DNA of 64,000 nt from Flavobacteriales bacterium UBA4422 (GCA_002389645.1 DGQE01000036.1:1-64000), one strand, 5' to 3'; shown: positions 17,367 through 25,870, counted from the first letter of the stretch. Notes: generated from the sequence alone by a model not told the origin. Numbers and translations: made by a program.

Positions 17367-19580
17367 ATGGCCGAGAAAAAAGAAACTCCAGCTCCAAAAG
17401 CTGAGAAAAAGACCGCTGCTAAAGCTACTCCAGCAAAGAAAGCAGCTCCAAAAAAAGCTACTGCGAAAGAGGAAACTAAGGAAGAAGCTCCTGTAAAAGC
17501 GAAAGCAACTAAGAAGGAGGCTCCTAAGAAAGCTGCAGCAAAAGCAACCAAGGAAGAAGCTCCTAAGAAAGCTGCAGCAAAAGCAACCAAGGAAGAAGCT
17601 CCTAAGAAAGCTGCAGCAAAAGCAACTAAGGAAGAAGCTCCTAAGAAGCCAGCAAGAGCTAGAAAGGTAGCCCCAAAACCAGAGGTTGAAGAAGAAGTTG
17701 AGACTGCTGAGTCAGTTGAAGAAACTCCTGTTGAAGAGGCAGCTCCAGTTCAAACAAGAGAAGAGCGTTTAGCTGATCTTGAAGATGCACGCCAATCATT
17801 TGATTGGACTAAGCTTAACAAGAAGAGTGAAGTATACTCTGAAGATGAGCGAAGCGTGATGGAAGGAGAGTATGATGCTACCCTTACATCGATCAATGAG
17901 CACGAAGTTCTTGACGGAACAGTTGTGTCCATGACAAAGCGCGAGGTTGTTGTAAACATTGGTTACAAGAGTGAAGGTGTTATCCCAACAACTGAGTTCA
18001 GACATAACCCAGACCTTAAAGAAGGAGATACAGTTGAGGTTTATGTAGAAATGACCGAAGATGCTGAAGGGCAATTGGTACTTTCTCACAAGAAAGCTCG
18101 CATGACACGTGCATGGGAGAATGTAAACCTTGCTAAAGAAAATGATACTATCGTAACCGGTCATGTGAAGTGCCGCACGAAAGGTGGACTTATCGTTGAT
18201 GTATTTGGTCTTGAGGCATTCTTGCCAGGATCACAAATTGACGTTAAACCAATTCGTGATTACGATATCTATGTTGGAAAGAACATGGAATTCAAAGTGG
18301 TGAAAATCAACCATGAATTTAAAAACGTTGTAGTTTCTCACAAAGCACTCATCGAAGCTGAAATCGAACACCAAAAAGTTGAGATCATGCAGAAATTGGA
18401 GAAAGGACAAGTATTGGAAGGTACTGTTAAGAACATCACTTCATACGGTGTATTCATCGATCTTGGAGGCGTTGATGGTCTTATTCACATTACTGACCTT
18501 AGCTGGGGTCGCATCAACCACCCAGAAGAAGTGGTTGAGCTTGACCAAACAATTAACGTTGTTATCCTTGACTTTGATGATGAGAAGAAGAGAATCGCTC
18601 TTGGTGTGAAGCAATTAGAGCCTCACCCATGGGATTCATTGAATACAGAGTTGAAAGAGGGCGATACCATTAAAGGTAAAGTTGTTGTTTTAGCTGATTA
18701 CGGTGCTTTCGTTGAAGTTGCTGCTGGTGTAGAAGGTTTGATCCATGTTTCAGAAATGAGCTGGTCACAACATTTACGCACTGCTGACCAATTCTTCAAA
18801 GTTGGTGACGAAGTAGAAGCTAAAGTAATTGCCATTGATCGTGAAGAGCGCAAGCTTTCATTAAGTACACGTCAACTTACTCCAGATCCATGGGAAGATA
18901 TCGAAAGTAGATTCCCAGTTCAAAGCAGCCACAAAGGTCGTGTGACTAACTTGTCAAGCTTCGGAGTGTTTGTTGAGCTGATAGAAGGAATTGATGGTCT
19001 AATTCACATCTCTGACCTTTCTTGGAGCAAGAAGATCAACCATCCATCTGAATTCACTAAAGTAGGTGAAGACATGGAGGTAATGGTTCTTGAGATTGAC
19101 AAGGAAAACAGAAGATTAAGTCTTGGTCATAAGCAATTAGAAGAGAATCCTTGGGATGTATTTGAAACAGTCTTCACGATTGGTTCTAAGCACCAAGGAA
19201 CTATCACTTCTCGCAATGACAAAGGTGGTGTTGTAAATCTTCCTTACGGTGTCGAAGGATTTGCTCCAAGTCGTCATTTGATGAAAGAAGACGGCTCTAA
19301 AGCTGCTAATGAAGAAGTTCTAGATTTCGAGATCATTGAATTCAACAAGGATTCGAAAAAGATCATCATATCTCATACTAAGACATTTGAAACCGATATG
19401 GATGCGAGTGTTGGAGGTGGAGATAGAAAGAAGAAGTCTCCTTCATCTAAGGGCAAGACCGATAATAAAGCCATCAAGAAGATCAACGAGTCTCAAGAGA
19501 AAACCACTCTTGGTGATTTAGGTGTTCTTTCTGGATTAAAAGAAGAAATGGAAGAGGCAGAAAAGAAGTCTAAGAAATAA
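17367..19580 (+). CDS. rpsA: Ribosomal protein S1 with a Lys/Ala-rich N-terminal extension
   Basis: S1 binds mRNA on the 30S subunit and promotes initiation. From about residue 140 the 737-residue protein carries six S1 (OB-fold) domains, each recognisable by its GxV...YGVFV or equivalent core and a closing SHK/SLGHKQL strand; the third to fifth are closest to consensus. The first roughly 120 residues are different: a Lys-Ala-Pro-Glu-rich, H1-histone-like segment with three 13-residue repeats (KKAAAKATKEEAP), followed by an acidic linker. A Lys-rich tail also closes the protein. The extension is absent from typical S1 proteins. The ATG directly precedes AEKKE; a terminator follows. Confidence 0.95.
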   Translation: MAEKKETPAPKAEKKTAAKATPAKKAAPKKATAKEETKEEAPVKAKATKKEAPKKAAAKATKEEAPKKAAAKATKEEAPKKAAAKATKEEAPKKPARARKVAPKPEVEEEVETAESVEETPVEEAAPVQTREERLADLEDARQSFDWTKLNKKSEVYSEDERSVMEGEYDATLTSINEHEVLDGTVVSMTKREVVVNIGYKSEGVIPTTEFRHNPDLKEGDTVEVYVEMTEDAEGQLVLSHKKARMTRAWENVNLAKENDTIVTGHVKCRTKGGLIVDVFGLEAFLPGSQIDVKPIRDYDIYVGKNMEFKVVKINHEFKNVVVSHKALIEAEIEHQKVEIMQKLEKGQVLEGTVKNITSYGVFIDLGGVDGLIHITDLSWGRINHPEEVVELDQTINVVILDFDDEKKRIALGVKQLEPHPWDSLNTELKEGDTIKGKVVVLADYGAFVEVAAGVEGLIHVSEMSWSQHLRTADQFFKVGDEVEAKVIAIDREERKLSLSTRQLTPDPWEDIESRFPVQSSHKGRVTNLSSFGVFVELIEGIDGLIHISDLSWSKKINHPSEFTKVGEDMEVMVLEIDKENRRLSLGHKQLEENPWDVFETVFTIGSKHQGTITSRNDKGGVVNLPYGVEGFAPSRHLMKEDGSKAANEEVLDFEIIEFNKDSKKIIISHTKTFETDMDASVGGGDRKKKSPSSKGKTDNKAIKKINESQEKTTLGDLGVLSGLKEEMEEAEKKSKK
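17526..17642 (+). repeat. Three 39-bp tandem repeats in the rpsA 5' coding region
   Basis: Units at 17526-17564, 17565-17603 and 17604-17642 are identical except for one C/T change in the third. Each encodes KKAAAKATKEEAP. The length is a multiple of three, so copy-number change would keep the frame. Confidence 0.97.
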
Positions 19581-19600
19581 TTCCATTTCAACACATAAAG

Positions 19601-19635
19601 AAATCCTCTCATGAAAATGAGGGGATTTTTTTTGT
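19601..19635 (+). terminator. Rho-independent terminator of rpsA
   Basis: Stem AAATCCTCTCAT / ATGAGGGGATTT with one wobble pair, loop GAAA, then a run of eight T. Confidence 0.95.
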
Positions 19636-19726
19636 TTTATCATTTTGAAAGTGCACGTATATTTTAAAATTCGTCTTTTTCAACATACATATACTAATGG
19701 TGCAAAGTTCAATCCAACTTCACTCC

Positions 19727-19734
19727 TATATTTG
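19727..19734 (+). promoter_or_regulatory. pyrR promoter -7 box
   Basis: TATATTTG, an exact TAnnTTTG, followed 8 nt later by the pyrR ATG. The mRNA should be leaderless or nearly so, leaving no room for a PyrR-bound attenuator. Confidence 0.6.
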
Positions 19735-19742
19735 CATTACGA

Positions 19743-20288
19743 ATGGAAGGAAGAACACTGCTCACAAATAAAGCGTTGAATTACATGCTCGATCGTCTCG
19801 CATTTGAGGTTTATGAGCAGCATTTAGACTTTAGTAATATGGCGTTTATTTCCATTCAGCCTAGAGGTTTACCTTTAGGAAAACGTCTCGTGCAAAAGTT
19901 GAGCAACTTGGTTCCAGATCAAGAAATACTTCATGGTGCCATGGATGTTACATTCTACCGTGATGATTTTAGAAGACGAGATGAGGTGCTAGTGCCTTCA
20001 GCCACAGAATTAGAGTTTTCGGTTGAAGGGAAAGAGATTATTCTGATTGACGATGTTCTTTTTACTGGAAGAACGGTGCGCAGTGCAATGGATGCCTTGC
20101 TTGATTTCGGTCGGCCTAAGAATGTTGAATTACTGGTTCTTATAGATAGAAGGTTTAGCAGAGAACTTCCCGTGCAACCTGACTACACAGGACGAATAGT
20201 TGATGTAGTAAAAGACGAACGCGTGAAAGTAGAATGGACCGCGGACGACTCCAATAATCGTGTTATATTATTTAGTTCAGATCAATGA
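19743..20288 (+). CDS. pyrR: PyrR-type uracil phosphoribosyltransferase / pyrimidine regulator
   Basis: 181 residues of the type I phosphoribosyltransferase fold. The PRPP loop is LIDDVLFTGRTVRSA (about 100-114), an excellent PyrR match, and the LIDRRFSRELPVQPDYTG block is also typical of PyrR. In Firmicutes PyrR attenuates pyr operons by binding the leader RNA. Here the promoter box lies immediately before the ATG, so the regulatory part may be lost or act elsewhere; UPRTase activity is the safer call. It overlaps pyrB by 4 bp (ATGA), so the pair is coupled. Confidence 0.92.
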   Translation: MEGRTLLTNKALNYMLDRLAFEVYEQHLDFSNMAFISIQPRGLPLGKRLVQKLSNLVPDQEILHGAMDVTFYRDDFRRRDEVLVPSATELEFSVEGKEIILIDDVLFTGRTVRSAMDALLDFGRPKNVELLVLIDRRFSRELPVQPDYTGRIVDVVKDERVKVEWTADDSNNRVILFSSDQ

Positions 20289-21220
20289 CAAAGCTGAGTA
20301 CAAAGCATCTTCTTGGAATTAAAAACATCACCACGGAAGACATTCATTTGATCTTTCAAACAGCTGATAATTTCAAGGAAGTCATTAATCGTCCCATCAA
20401 AAAAGTCCCTTCACTTCGAGATATTACAATCGCCAATATTTTCTTCGAAAATTCTACTAGAACAAAACTTTCTTTTGAATTGGCAGAGAAACGTCTATCA
20501 GCTGATGTAGTCAATTTTTCAGCTTCTTCTTCTAGTGTGAAGAAAGGCGAAACTCTGGTAGACACAGTGAACAATATATTGGCAATGAAAGTCCATATGG
20601 TTGTTATGCGACATCCAAATCCAGGAGCATGCATGCATTTGCAACGCCATGTTGATTGCAGCATTGTAAATGCTGGTGATGGAGCGCACGAACATCCGAC
20701 TCAAGCTTTGTTAGATGCCTATTCTTTGCGCGAAAAGCTAGGTGACCTTACTGGAAAGAAGGTTTTGATTGTCGGAGATATTTTACACTCACGAGTGGCG
20801 CTGTCTAACATTTTTTGCCTTCAAAAGCTAGGTGCAGAAGTTCGTGTTTGCGGACCTGCAACTTTAATACCTAAGCACATTGAGTCATTAGGTGTTAGAG
20901 TTATGCTTAACTTGAAAGAGGCATTGCTCTGGTGTGATGTAGCTAACATGCTTCGCATTCAACTAGAGCGACAAGATATTCAGTACTTCCCTTCGTTGCG
21001 AGAATATACTATGCAGTATGGCCTTTCTTCGAAACTGTTGAAGGAAATTGGAAAGGATGACTTAATCATCATGCACCCCGGGCCAATTAACCGTGGAGTT
21101 GAGGTCACGACCGATATTGCTGATGGAAAGCATAGTATCATTCTAGATCAAGTAGAAAATGGAGTAGCAGTCAGAATGGCCGTTCTGTATCTTCTAGCAG
21201 GTCAAGCAAAATCTACCTGA
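20285..21220 (+). CDS. pyrB: Aspartate carbamoyltransferase catalytic subunit
   Basis: PyrB condenses carbamoyl phosphate with aspartate, the committed step of UMP synthesis. The 311-residue protein shows the carbamoyl-phosphate loop FENSTRTKLSFE (residues 54-65), the HPTQALLDAY block, the swinging-loop region and the C-terminal HPGPINRGVE motif. Length and motifs match the catalytic chain of class C (PyrR-associated) enzymes. No pyrI regulatory chain is adjacent. Coupled to pyrR by a 4-bp overlap. Confidence 0.97.
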   Translation: MTKLSTKHLLGIKNITTEDIHLIFQTADNFKEVINRPIKKVPSLRDITIANIFFENSTRTKLSFELAEKRLSADVVNFSASSSSVKKGETLVDTVNNILAMKVHMVVMRHPNPGACMHLQRHVDCSIVNAGDGAHEHPTQALLDAYSLREKLGDLTGKKVLIVGDILHSRVALSNIFCLQKLGAEVRVCGPATLIPKHIESLGVRVMLNLKEALLWCDVANMLRIQLERQDIQYFPSLREYTMQYGLSSKLLKEIGKDDLIIMHPGPINRGVEVTTDIADGKHSIILDQVENGVAVRMAVLYLLAGQAKST

Positions 21221-21229
21221 TGAAATTGA

Positions 21230-21237
21230 TATATTTG
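21230..21237 (+). promoter_or_regulatory. -7 box upstream of the STAS gene
   Basis: TATATTTG, an exact TAnnTTTG, in the 39-bp gap after pyrB and 22 nt before the STAS ATG. It could give the downstream genes their own transcript. Confidence 0.45.
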
Positions 21238-21259
21238 TTTAGACACTAAACCTGAAGAA

Positions 21260-21631
21260 ATGAATTTTTCTATTGAGACATTTGAGAAGTATACGCTCGT
21301 AAAAGTTGAGGCTGAAAAAGTAGGTGGAATTATTTCTCCAGAACTCAAGGCTAAATTTGTTGAGCTGAACGCGCAAAATGTGCGAAACATCGTTTTCAAT
21401 ATGCACAATGCAAGGTATTGCGATTCTTCAGGACTAAGTGCGATTTTAGTAGGAAATAGGCTGTGCAAAAATTCGAATGGAACGTTTGTAATTTGTCACT
21501 TGAATGATATGGTCAGTAAATTGATTCAGATTTCTCAACTCGAATCAATTTTAAACATTACTCCGACACAAAAAGAAGCAGTGGACTTTGTTATGATGGA
21601 AGAAGTCGGTCGAGAACTTGACAATGAATAG
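21260..21631 (+). CDS. STAS-domain protein (anti-anti-sigma factor-like)
   Basis: 123 residues forming one STAS domain. The phosphorylation loop YCDSSGLSAIL (about residues 54-64) keeps the Asp-Ser-Ser-Gly of SpoIIAA/RsbV proteins, so reversible phosphorylation of a Ser by a partner kinase is likely. The window encodes no RsbW-type anti-sigma kinase or PP2C phosphatase, so the partner must lie elsewhere. Bacteroidota use STAS proteins with few known sigma targets; the role here is open. The T9SS gene follows after 3 bp. Confidence 0.85.
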   Translation: MNFSIETFEKYTLVKVEAEKVGGIISPELKAKFVELNAQNVRNIVFNMHNARYCDSSGLSAILVGNRLCKNSNGTFVICHLNDMVSKLIQISQLESILNITPTQKEAVDFVMMEEVGRELDNE

Positions 21632-21634
21632 CGT

Positions 21635-22372
21635 ATGATTAAAAAACTTACTCTACTTTTTTTTTCCTTCTTAGTTATTGTATTTTCCGTTCAAGCTCAG
21701 TGCGTTCCCGATGAAACCATAACAGGTCTCTACGCACCCGATGTGTCTCAAGGTTTACCATCTGGACAAGTGGGTGTAAATTATGAGACCGTAATTACTA
21801 TGAATGTCCCTACTGATACAAGTTACGGGACATTTTCTGCTACCCTTGATAGTATGGTTTTGAACAGTGTGAATGGCTTGCCACCAGGGTTTGACTACGA
21901 TTGCTCTAATTCTCAGTGCAGTTTTCCAGGTGGAGAGTTTGGTTGTATACGCGTTTTTGGAATCTCGAATGATAACGAGGATGCAAAGACATGGGCAATC
22001 GATGCAGAGTTTACTGTGCACACAAGTGATCCTTCGCTAAGTTTACCTTATTCTCTTTCTGATTACTCCATCACCTTAGATAGTGGAGAAGCGCTGGCTG
22101 TTAAGGAGGTTAGAGCGCGTGATTATAAATTTACTTTGGAGCCTAACCCACTTACCTTAAATTCTAAACTGACATTTGATTTACCAGAATCAGGTAGATA
22201 CATACTCGATGTTTATTCCCTTATAGGTTCTAATGTAGCTCACATTGTTTCGGTTGCTCAAGCAGGGCAAAATGTTCAAAATTTGGGTGAGTTTTCTAAC
22301 GAGCCCGGTGTTTATTTCATTTCGCTTAAACAAGGAACATATTCAAGGTCTATGCGGTTTATAGTTCAATAG
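21635..22372 (+). CDS. Small secreted T9SS type A-sorted protein
   Basis: 245 residues with a clear signal peptide ending VQAQ (about residue 21). The middle carries two cysteine pairs (DCSNSQC, GEFGC) in a compact Ig-like or lectin-like beta domain that I do not recognise. The C-terminal roughly 80 residues form a type A T9SS sorting domain: FTLEPNP, then LDVYSLIG, and a closing GVYFISLKQG strand ending in IVQ. So the protein should be exported through the T9SS and anchored or released at the surface. It abuts rnz (next base) and the STAS gene (3 bp). Confidence 0.8.
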   Translation: MIKKLTLLFFSFLVIVFSVQAQCVPDETITGLYAPDVSQGLPSGQVGVNYETVITMNVPTDTSYGTFSATLDSMVLNSVNGLPPGFDYDCSNSQCSFPGGEFGCIRVFGISNDNEDAKTWAIDAEFTVHTSDPSLSLPYSLSDYSITLDSGEALAVKEVRARDYKFTLEPNPLTLNSKLTFDLPESGRYILDVYSLIGSNVAHIVSVAQAGQNVQNLGEFSNEPGVYFISLKQGTYSRSMRFIVQ

Positions 22373-23308
22373 ATGACCGCTCACAAGTCGAAATTCTCGG
22401 TAACAATTCTAGGCTCCAATTCAGCTTTACCTGCGAATGGGAGGAACCCTACTTCTCAATTACTTAACATAAACAATCATTATTACTTAATAGATTGTGG
22501 AGAGGGCACCCAAATGCAACTAAGGAAGTACGGAGTGAAAATGCAGCGTATTAAGGCCATTTTCATTTCTCACATGCATGGCGATCATTATTTTGGACTA
22601 GTTGGTTTGCTCAATAGTTTACACCTTTTAGGACGCAAGATGCCTTTGGAAATCTATGCACCTGAAGCATTGGAAGCAATCGTTCAGCTTCAATTGGATG
22701 CATCCGGAGGTAGGTTGCAGTTTCCAATTCAGTTTCATGTGCTGAATGCTCCTGATCAAGGCTCCACAGTTATATATAATGACTCCGAACTTCAAGCAAA
22801 GGTATTTCGTTTGAAGCATCGCATTCCATGCTGTGGGTTCTTGTTTTCTGAACAAATAAAAGAACGAACCTATTTACCTGAAAAGGGGGCAAGTTATAAC
22901 GTGAAGATTGAGGAAATTCCTTACTTGAAGAGGGGCGAGGATGTAACACGTGAAGATGGCACTACTTTGTTGTCATCAGATTTTACGGACGATCCTCCTA
23001 AAGTACGAACCTATGCTTATTGCACTGATACCTTGCCTTTGAAGCGAACTGTTGAAATAGCGCAAGGCGTAGAGTGTTTGTATCATGAAGCCACATTCTT
23101 AGAGACCGAGATAGAGCGATCGAAACAAACGTTCCATTCTACAGCTAAGCAGGCTGCTCAGATTGCACGAGACGCAAAAGTTGATCAACTGCTAATTGGA
23201 CATTTTTCAGCACGTTACGCATCGCTTGATCAGCACCTTGAAGAGAGTAGACCGATATTCGCAAACACGGAATTGACTGTTGAAGGAAAAGAATTTGAAA
23301 TAAATTAA
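22373..23308 (+). CDS. rnz: Ribonuclease Z
   Basis: Metallo-beta-lactamase-fold endonuclease that trims tRNA 3' ends. The 311-residue protein has the zinc signature HMHGDH (residues 67-72), a flexible-arm region, the YCTDT strand, a late HEATF metal-ligand block and a C-terminal GHFSARY motif, all as in RNase Z (ElaC). Since tRNA-Pro in this window does not encode CCA, RNase Z plus the CCA-adding enzyme at 27331 are the expected maturation route. The gene starts at the base after the previous stop. Confidence 0.95.
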   Translation: MTAHKSKFSVTILGSNSALPANGRNPTSQLLNINNHYYLIDCGEGTQMQLRKYGVKMQRIKAIFISHMHGDHYFGLVGLLNSLHLLGRKMPLEIYAPEALEAIVQLQLDASGGRLQFPIQFHVLNAPDQGSTVIYNDSELQAKVFRLKHRIPCCGFLFSEQIKERTYLPEKGASYNVKIEEIPYLKRGEDVTREDGTTLLSSDFTDDPPKVRTYAYCTDTLPLKRTVEIAQGVECLYHEATFLETEIERSKQTFHSTAKQAAQIARDAKVDQLLIGHFSARYASLDQHLEESRPIFANTELTVEGKEFEIN

Positions 23309-23339
23309 GGCCAAGTGTTTTATCTAGAATGATTCTTAA

Positions 23340-23347
23340 TAAATTCG
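23340..23347 (+). promoter_or_regulatory. -7-like box of the LuxR-type gene (TTCG variant)
   Basis: TAAATTCG, 6 nt before the ATG at 23354, in the short gap after rnz. It has the same T-to-C change as the ruvX and tRNA-Pro boxes. Confidence 0.35.
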
Positions 23348-23353
23348 ACACCG

Positions 23354-24025
23354 ATGAATAAGGTCATTAAAACGTATGTGGCAGACTCTAATTTTTTAAT
23401 CGCTGAAGGATTGAGAAACGTATTGTCTTCATGTGAGAATATTGAGGTGGTTGGCACATCGTCAGCTGGAGATATTATGACTGATGAAGTTTGCAAACTT
23501 TCTCCGGATGTTTTGTTGGTTGACTACTCATCGGATAAACTTTCGTTTTCAGATGTCACTGATGTGATGCGCAAACTGCCTTCATTGCGTGTTATTGGAA
23601 TAGTGCATGAATGTGATGTGAACCAGGTAAAACGTCTTATTAAGTTGGGTATTCATGGTCACTTGATGAATGATTGCGATAGGGATGAGATTATAGATTC
23701 AGTGAATTCTTGCGCTAAAGGAGATAAGTTCTTCTGCGGTCAGGTTTTGGATAAGCTGAATTGGAGCGAAGGTCAAGAATCTGAGCACGGTTGTGATCCA
23801 ATAAACATTAGTGAACGTGAATTAGAAGTGTTGCAGCTAATAGCAGAAGGTTTGACAACAAAACAGATTGCTGAAAAGCTTCATTTGAGCTTTCATACAG
23901 TTATGACTCATCGTAAGAATATGATGGCTAAACTGGGGCTTAATAATACGGCTGGACTTATTATTTACGCGGTAAAAGAGAATTTGATCAGTCCGAATAA
24001 ATTTTTATTCAGCACCAATTCTTAA
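23354..24025 (+). CDS. NarL/LuxR-family response regulator with degenerate receiver
   Basis: 223 residues: receiver domain (about 5-120) and LuxR-type helix-turn-helix (about 151-215, with SERELEVLQLIAEGL and KQIAEKLHLS). The phosphoacceptor Asp57 is present in VLLVDYSS. Three other receiver positions have drifted: the first acidic pair reads AD at 10-11, the switch Thr/Ser is Val84, and the invariant Lys is Asn106 in HLMND. Phospho-signalling may therefore be weak or replaced by constitutive or ligand control. No histidine kinase is adjacent. The stop overlaps the 3' end of the convergent TPR gene by 4 bp. Confidence 0.88.
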   Translation: MNKVIKTYVADSNFLIAEGLRNVLSSCENIEVVGTSSAGDIMTDEVCKLSPDVLLVDYSSDKLSFSDVTDVMRKLPSLRVIGIVHECDVNQVKRLIKLGIHGHLMNDCDRDEIIDSVNSCAKGDKFFCGQVLDKLNWSEGQESEHGCDPINISERELEVLQLIAEGLTTKQIAEKLHLSFHTVMTHRKNMMAKLGLNNTAGLIIYAVKENLISPNKFLFSTNS

Positions 24026-24360
24026 GGCCAGCTGATGTCTTCATCAGCACCTAAAAGCATAAGAGCTTCGCTTAATTCACCTTCAGTCTTTAGATCCGAA
24101 ATTTTCTTTGACACCTCGAGGCCTTGACGGTAAACTTTAATAGCTTCTTTTTCTTTGCCTTCAGACTCTAAAAGCTTACCAAGCTTGTAGTATGCTCCTA
24201 GATAATTGGGATCGTGAGCGATCAGATCTTTAATCGTTTCTATGGCCTTTTTTGTTTTACCGTCAGTTTCATATTCAAGCGCAGCGGCATACTTTAAAAA
24301 CGAATCATCAGGATTCGTTTCTAACATTTCTTTGATAAGTTTCAGACGATCGTTGGTCAT
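24022..24360 (-). CDS. Small TPR protein
   Basis: 112 residues from the ATG at 24360 (MTNDRLKLIKEML). Three helix-turn-helix TPR-like units are visible (for example FLKYAAALEYETDG, YLGAYYKLGKLLE, AIKVYRQGLEV). There is no signal peptide, so it is cytoplasmic. A longer in-frame start at 24396 adds a hydrophobic stretch unlike the family. A TATTTTTC sequence about 17 nt upstream on this strand is a 7/8 -7 box. Likely a protein-interaction scaffold; the partner is unknown. Confidence 0.75.
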   Translation of the reverse strand: MTNDRLKLIKEMLETNPDDSFLKYAAALEYETDGKTKKAIETIKDLIAHDPNYLGAYYKLGKLLESEGKEKEAIKVYRQGLEVSKKISDLKTEGELSEALMLLGADEDISWP

Positions 24361-24440
24361 TGTAACGCGATTAGAGGCGAAAAATAGTAAGCTCAATCGA
24401 ATTGAAGAAGGGTTGTGAATAACAAAGGAAAAACTCTTTA

Positions 24441-25142
24441 TTAGATCTTAACGTCTCGTAATTTGTAGGTTACAGGATAGCTGACAACTCCAGCTGCAAG
24501 CATTTTCATTTTAAAGGCATTGTTTTGTTCTGATTTCTCAATGTATTCGGGGTCATTTACTTTGAAAATCATGTGAACATGGTTTGGTTCATCTACTCCT
24601 CTAAATACTCTTACCACCTCAAAATCTCTATTAGGATCTTCTCTATAATCATCTAAAAATGCTTTTTCCCATCGTTTGTAGCTCAATGTTTTAAACGTCA
24701 TATACATAGTCAAGGTATCATTCGTTTCTAAAGTGTACTCTAGTTGTTGATCAAGAAAGTGCAGTTTAGTGGCATCCTCAAATGAAACATTATTCATTGA
24801 AGAGTTTAGCTTATCTGAATTAATAAATTCATCAGCACCTTCAAGACTCGAAATGTTATTTAAGCTGACCGTTAAGTTAGTGTCTTGGCTTCCTTGAAAA
24901 AGTTCTACAACCTCAATGCCATATGTGCTTCTGAGTCCATCCATTGTCTCAAAAACCTTCTTCCAATCGCAAAAATCAGTTAATTCATTTATGATGACTA
25001 GGCAAGTGTCAATACTCACATCACGTGTAAAAGGCACATTAGTCATGTCTTCATTATCAGCGGATGCCTCATCTGATGAACAAGATGAAAAAACAAGTGC
25101 AATGAGAACAAAGTAGACGTATAGATAGGGTAAGAATCTCAT
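24441..25142 (-). CDS. Lipoprotein of unknown function
   Basis: 233 residues. Signal peptide with Cys at about residue 20 (VFSSC), then an acidic stretch SSDEASADNEDM, the kind of Asp/Glu-rich tail that marks surface-exposed lipoproteins in Bacteroidota; that assignment is inference. The mature part appears to contain two related halves, each with a DWKKVFETMDG or RWEKAFLDDYRED helix followed by FxG and N-rich strands (VVELFQGSQD versus VVRVFRGVDE), suggesting an internal duplication of an ABM/dimeric ferredoxin-like fold. No catalytic motif seen. Confidence 0.75.
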   Translation of the reverse strand: MRFLPYLYVYFVLIALVFSSCSSDEASADNEDMTNVPFTRDVSIDTCLVIINELTDFCDWKKVFETMDGLRSTYGIEVVELFQGSQDTNLTVSLNNISSLEGADEFINSDKLNSSMNNVSFEDATKLHFLDQQLEYTLETNDTLTMYMTFKTLSYKRWEKAFLDDYREDPNRDFEVVRVFRGVDEPNHVHMIFKVNDPEYIEKSEQNNAFKMKMLAAGVVSYPVTYKLRDVKI

Positions 25143-25326
25143 GCGACTAATTTATCTTTAATTTATTAGCACTTGACGATTTCACTTTGAAAAATTAGTA
25201 AACTGTAATCGTTTGATATTGATTGGTTTACTATTGACTTATCTAGCCTTTGTAAAGTATAAAGATAAAGAGTATATCGCGGAGGGCTTACTTAATCAAG
25301 TTTTATCTAGAAAAGTCTTGAGTGAA

Positions 25327-25848
25327 TTACTTCGTTGTTTGTAAAGCTTCAGCTTGAACCTGATCGTATAACTCTTGGTTCAAGATATTATTTGTTACCA
25401 TTTGACCGTTAACCACTGTCTGCTCTATGTATTTAACACCACCATAGTAGTGGGAGTATGTTGCATCACCAGAAGTGCCATTGTATTCAATTTCTTGAGT
25501 TGGCGTTCCATCCAGATCTTTAAATGTCCATGTTCCAATTTTGGTTCCGTTATTATAGTTAGCTTCTAAATAAATGCTTCCATCATGATGGTAGGAGGTA
25601 GAAGTGCCGTCAAGTTGACCGTTGTTCCAATTTTCTTGACGAATTATAATTCCATTAGCATTATAGGTCGTAGCAGTTCCATTTTTCTTTCTCGCTGCAT
25701 TCTCCGTATGCTCTGATGAAACTTGACCATTATCAAAATGATTGGTTACCGTCCAACAATTGCAAGAAGCATCAAAACTTTCTTGTAGTCCTTGAGCATA
25801 TCCTATTGAAAGTATTAGAGTGAAAACTATAGAGAGTGCAAGTTTCAT
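25327..25848 (-). CDS. Secreted MORN-repeat (YwqK-like) protein
   Basis: 173 residues with a signal peptide ending YAQG (about residue 20). Four or five MORN-like repeats of about 22 residues follow (NGQLDGTSTSYHHDG, NGTKIGTWTFKDLDG and similar). Such proteins are often named YwqK antitoxins, but nothing here supports a toxin-antitoxin role: it is exported and has no toxin neighbour. It is related in design to the MORN protein between parE and parC. Confidence 0.78.
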   Translation of the reverse strand: MKLALSIVFTLILSIGYAQGLQESFDASCNCWTVTNHFDNGQVSSEHTENAARKKNGTATTYNANGIIIRQENWNNGQLDGTSTSYHHDGSIYLEANYNNGTKIGTWTFKDLDGTPTQEIEYNGTSGDATYSHYYGGVKYIEQTVVNGQMVTNNILNQELYDQVQAEALQTTK

Positions 25849-25870
25849 TTCAATCAGTTTTTGATTTATA

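Noticed and set aside
17296..17590. Lys- or Ala-rich open frames on both strands over the start of rpsA
   Set aside because: They are side effects of the 39-bp repeats and Lys/Ala codons of the S1 extension; the true frame is the one leading into six S1 domains.
17526..17642. Tandem repeats as a possible CRISPR-like array
   Set aside because: The units are directly adjacent with no spacers and stay in the rpsA reading frame.
25327..25848. Toxin-antitoxin system (YwqK-type naming)
   Set aside because: The protein has a signal peptide and no toxin-like neighbour; MORN repeats alone do not support an antitoxin role.
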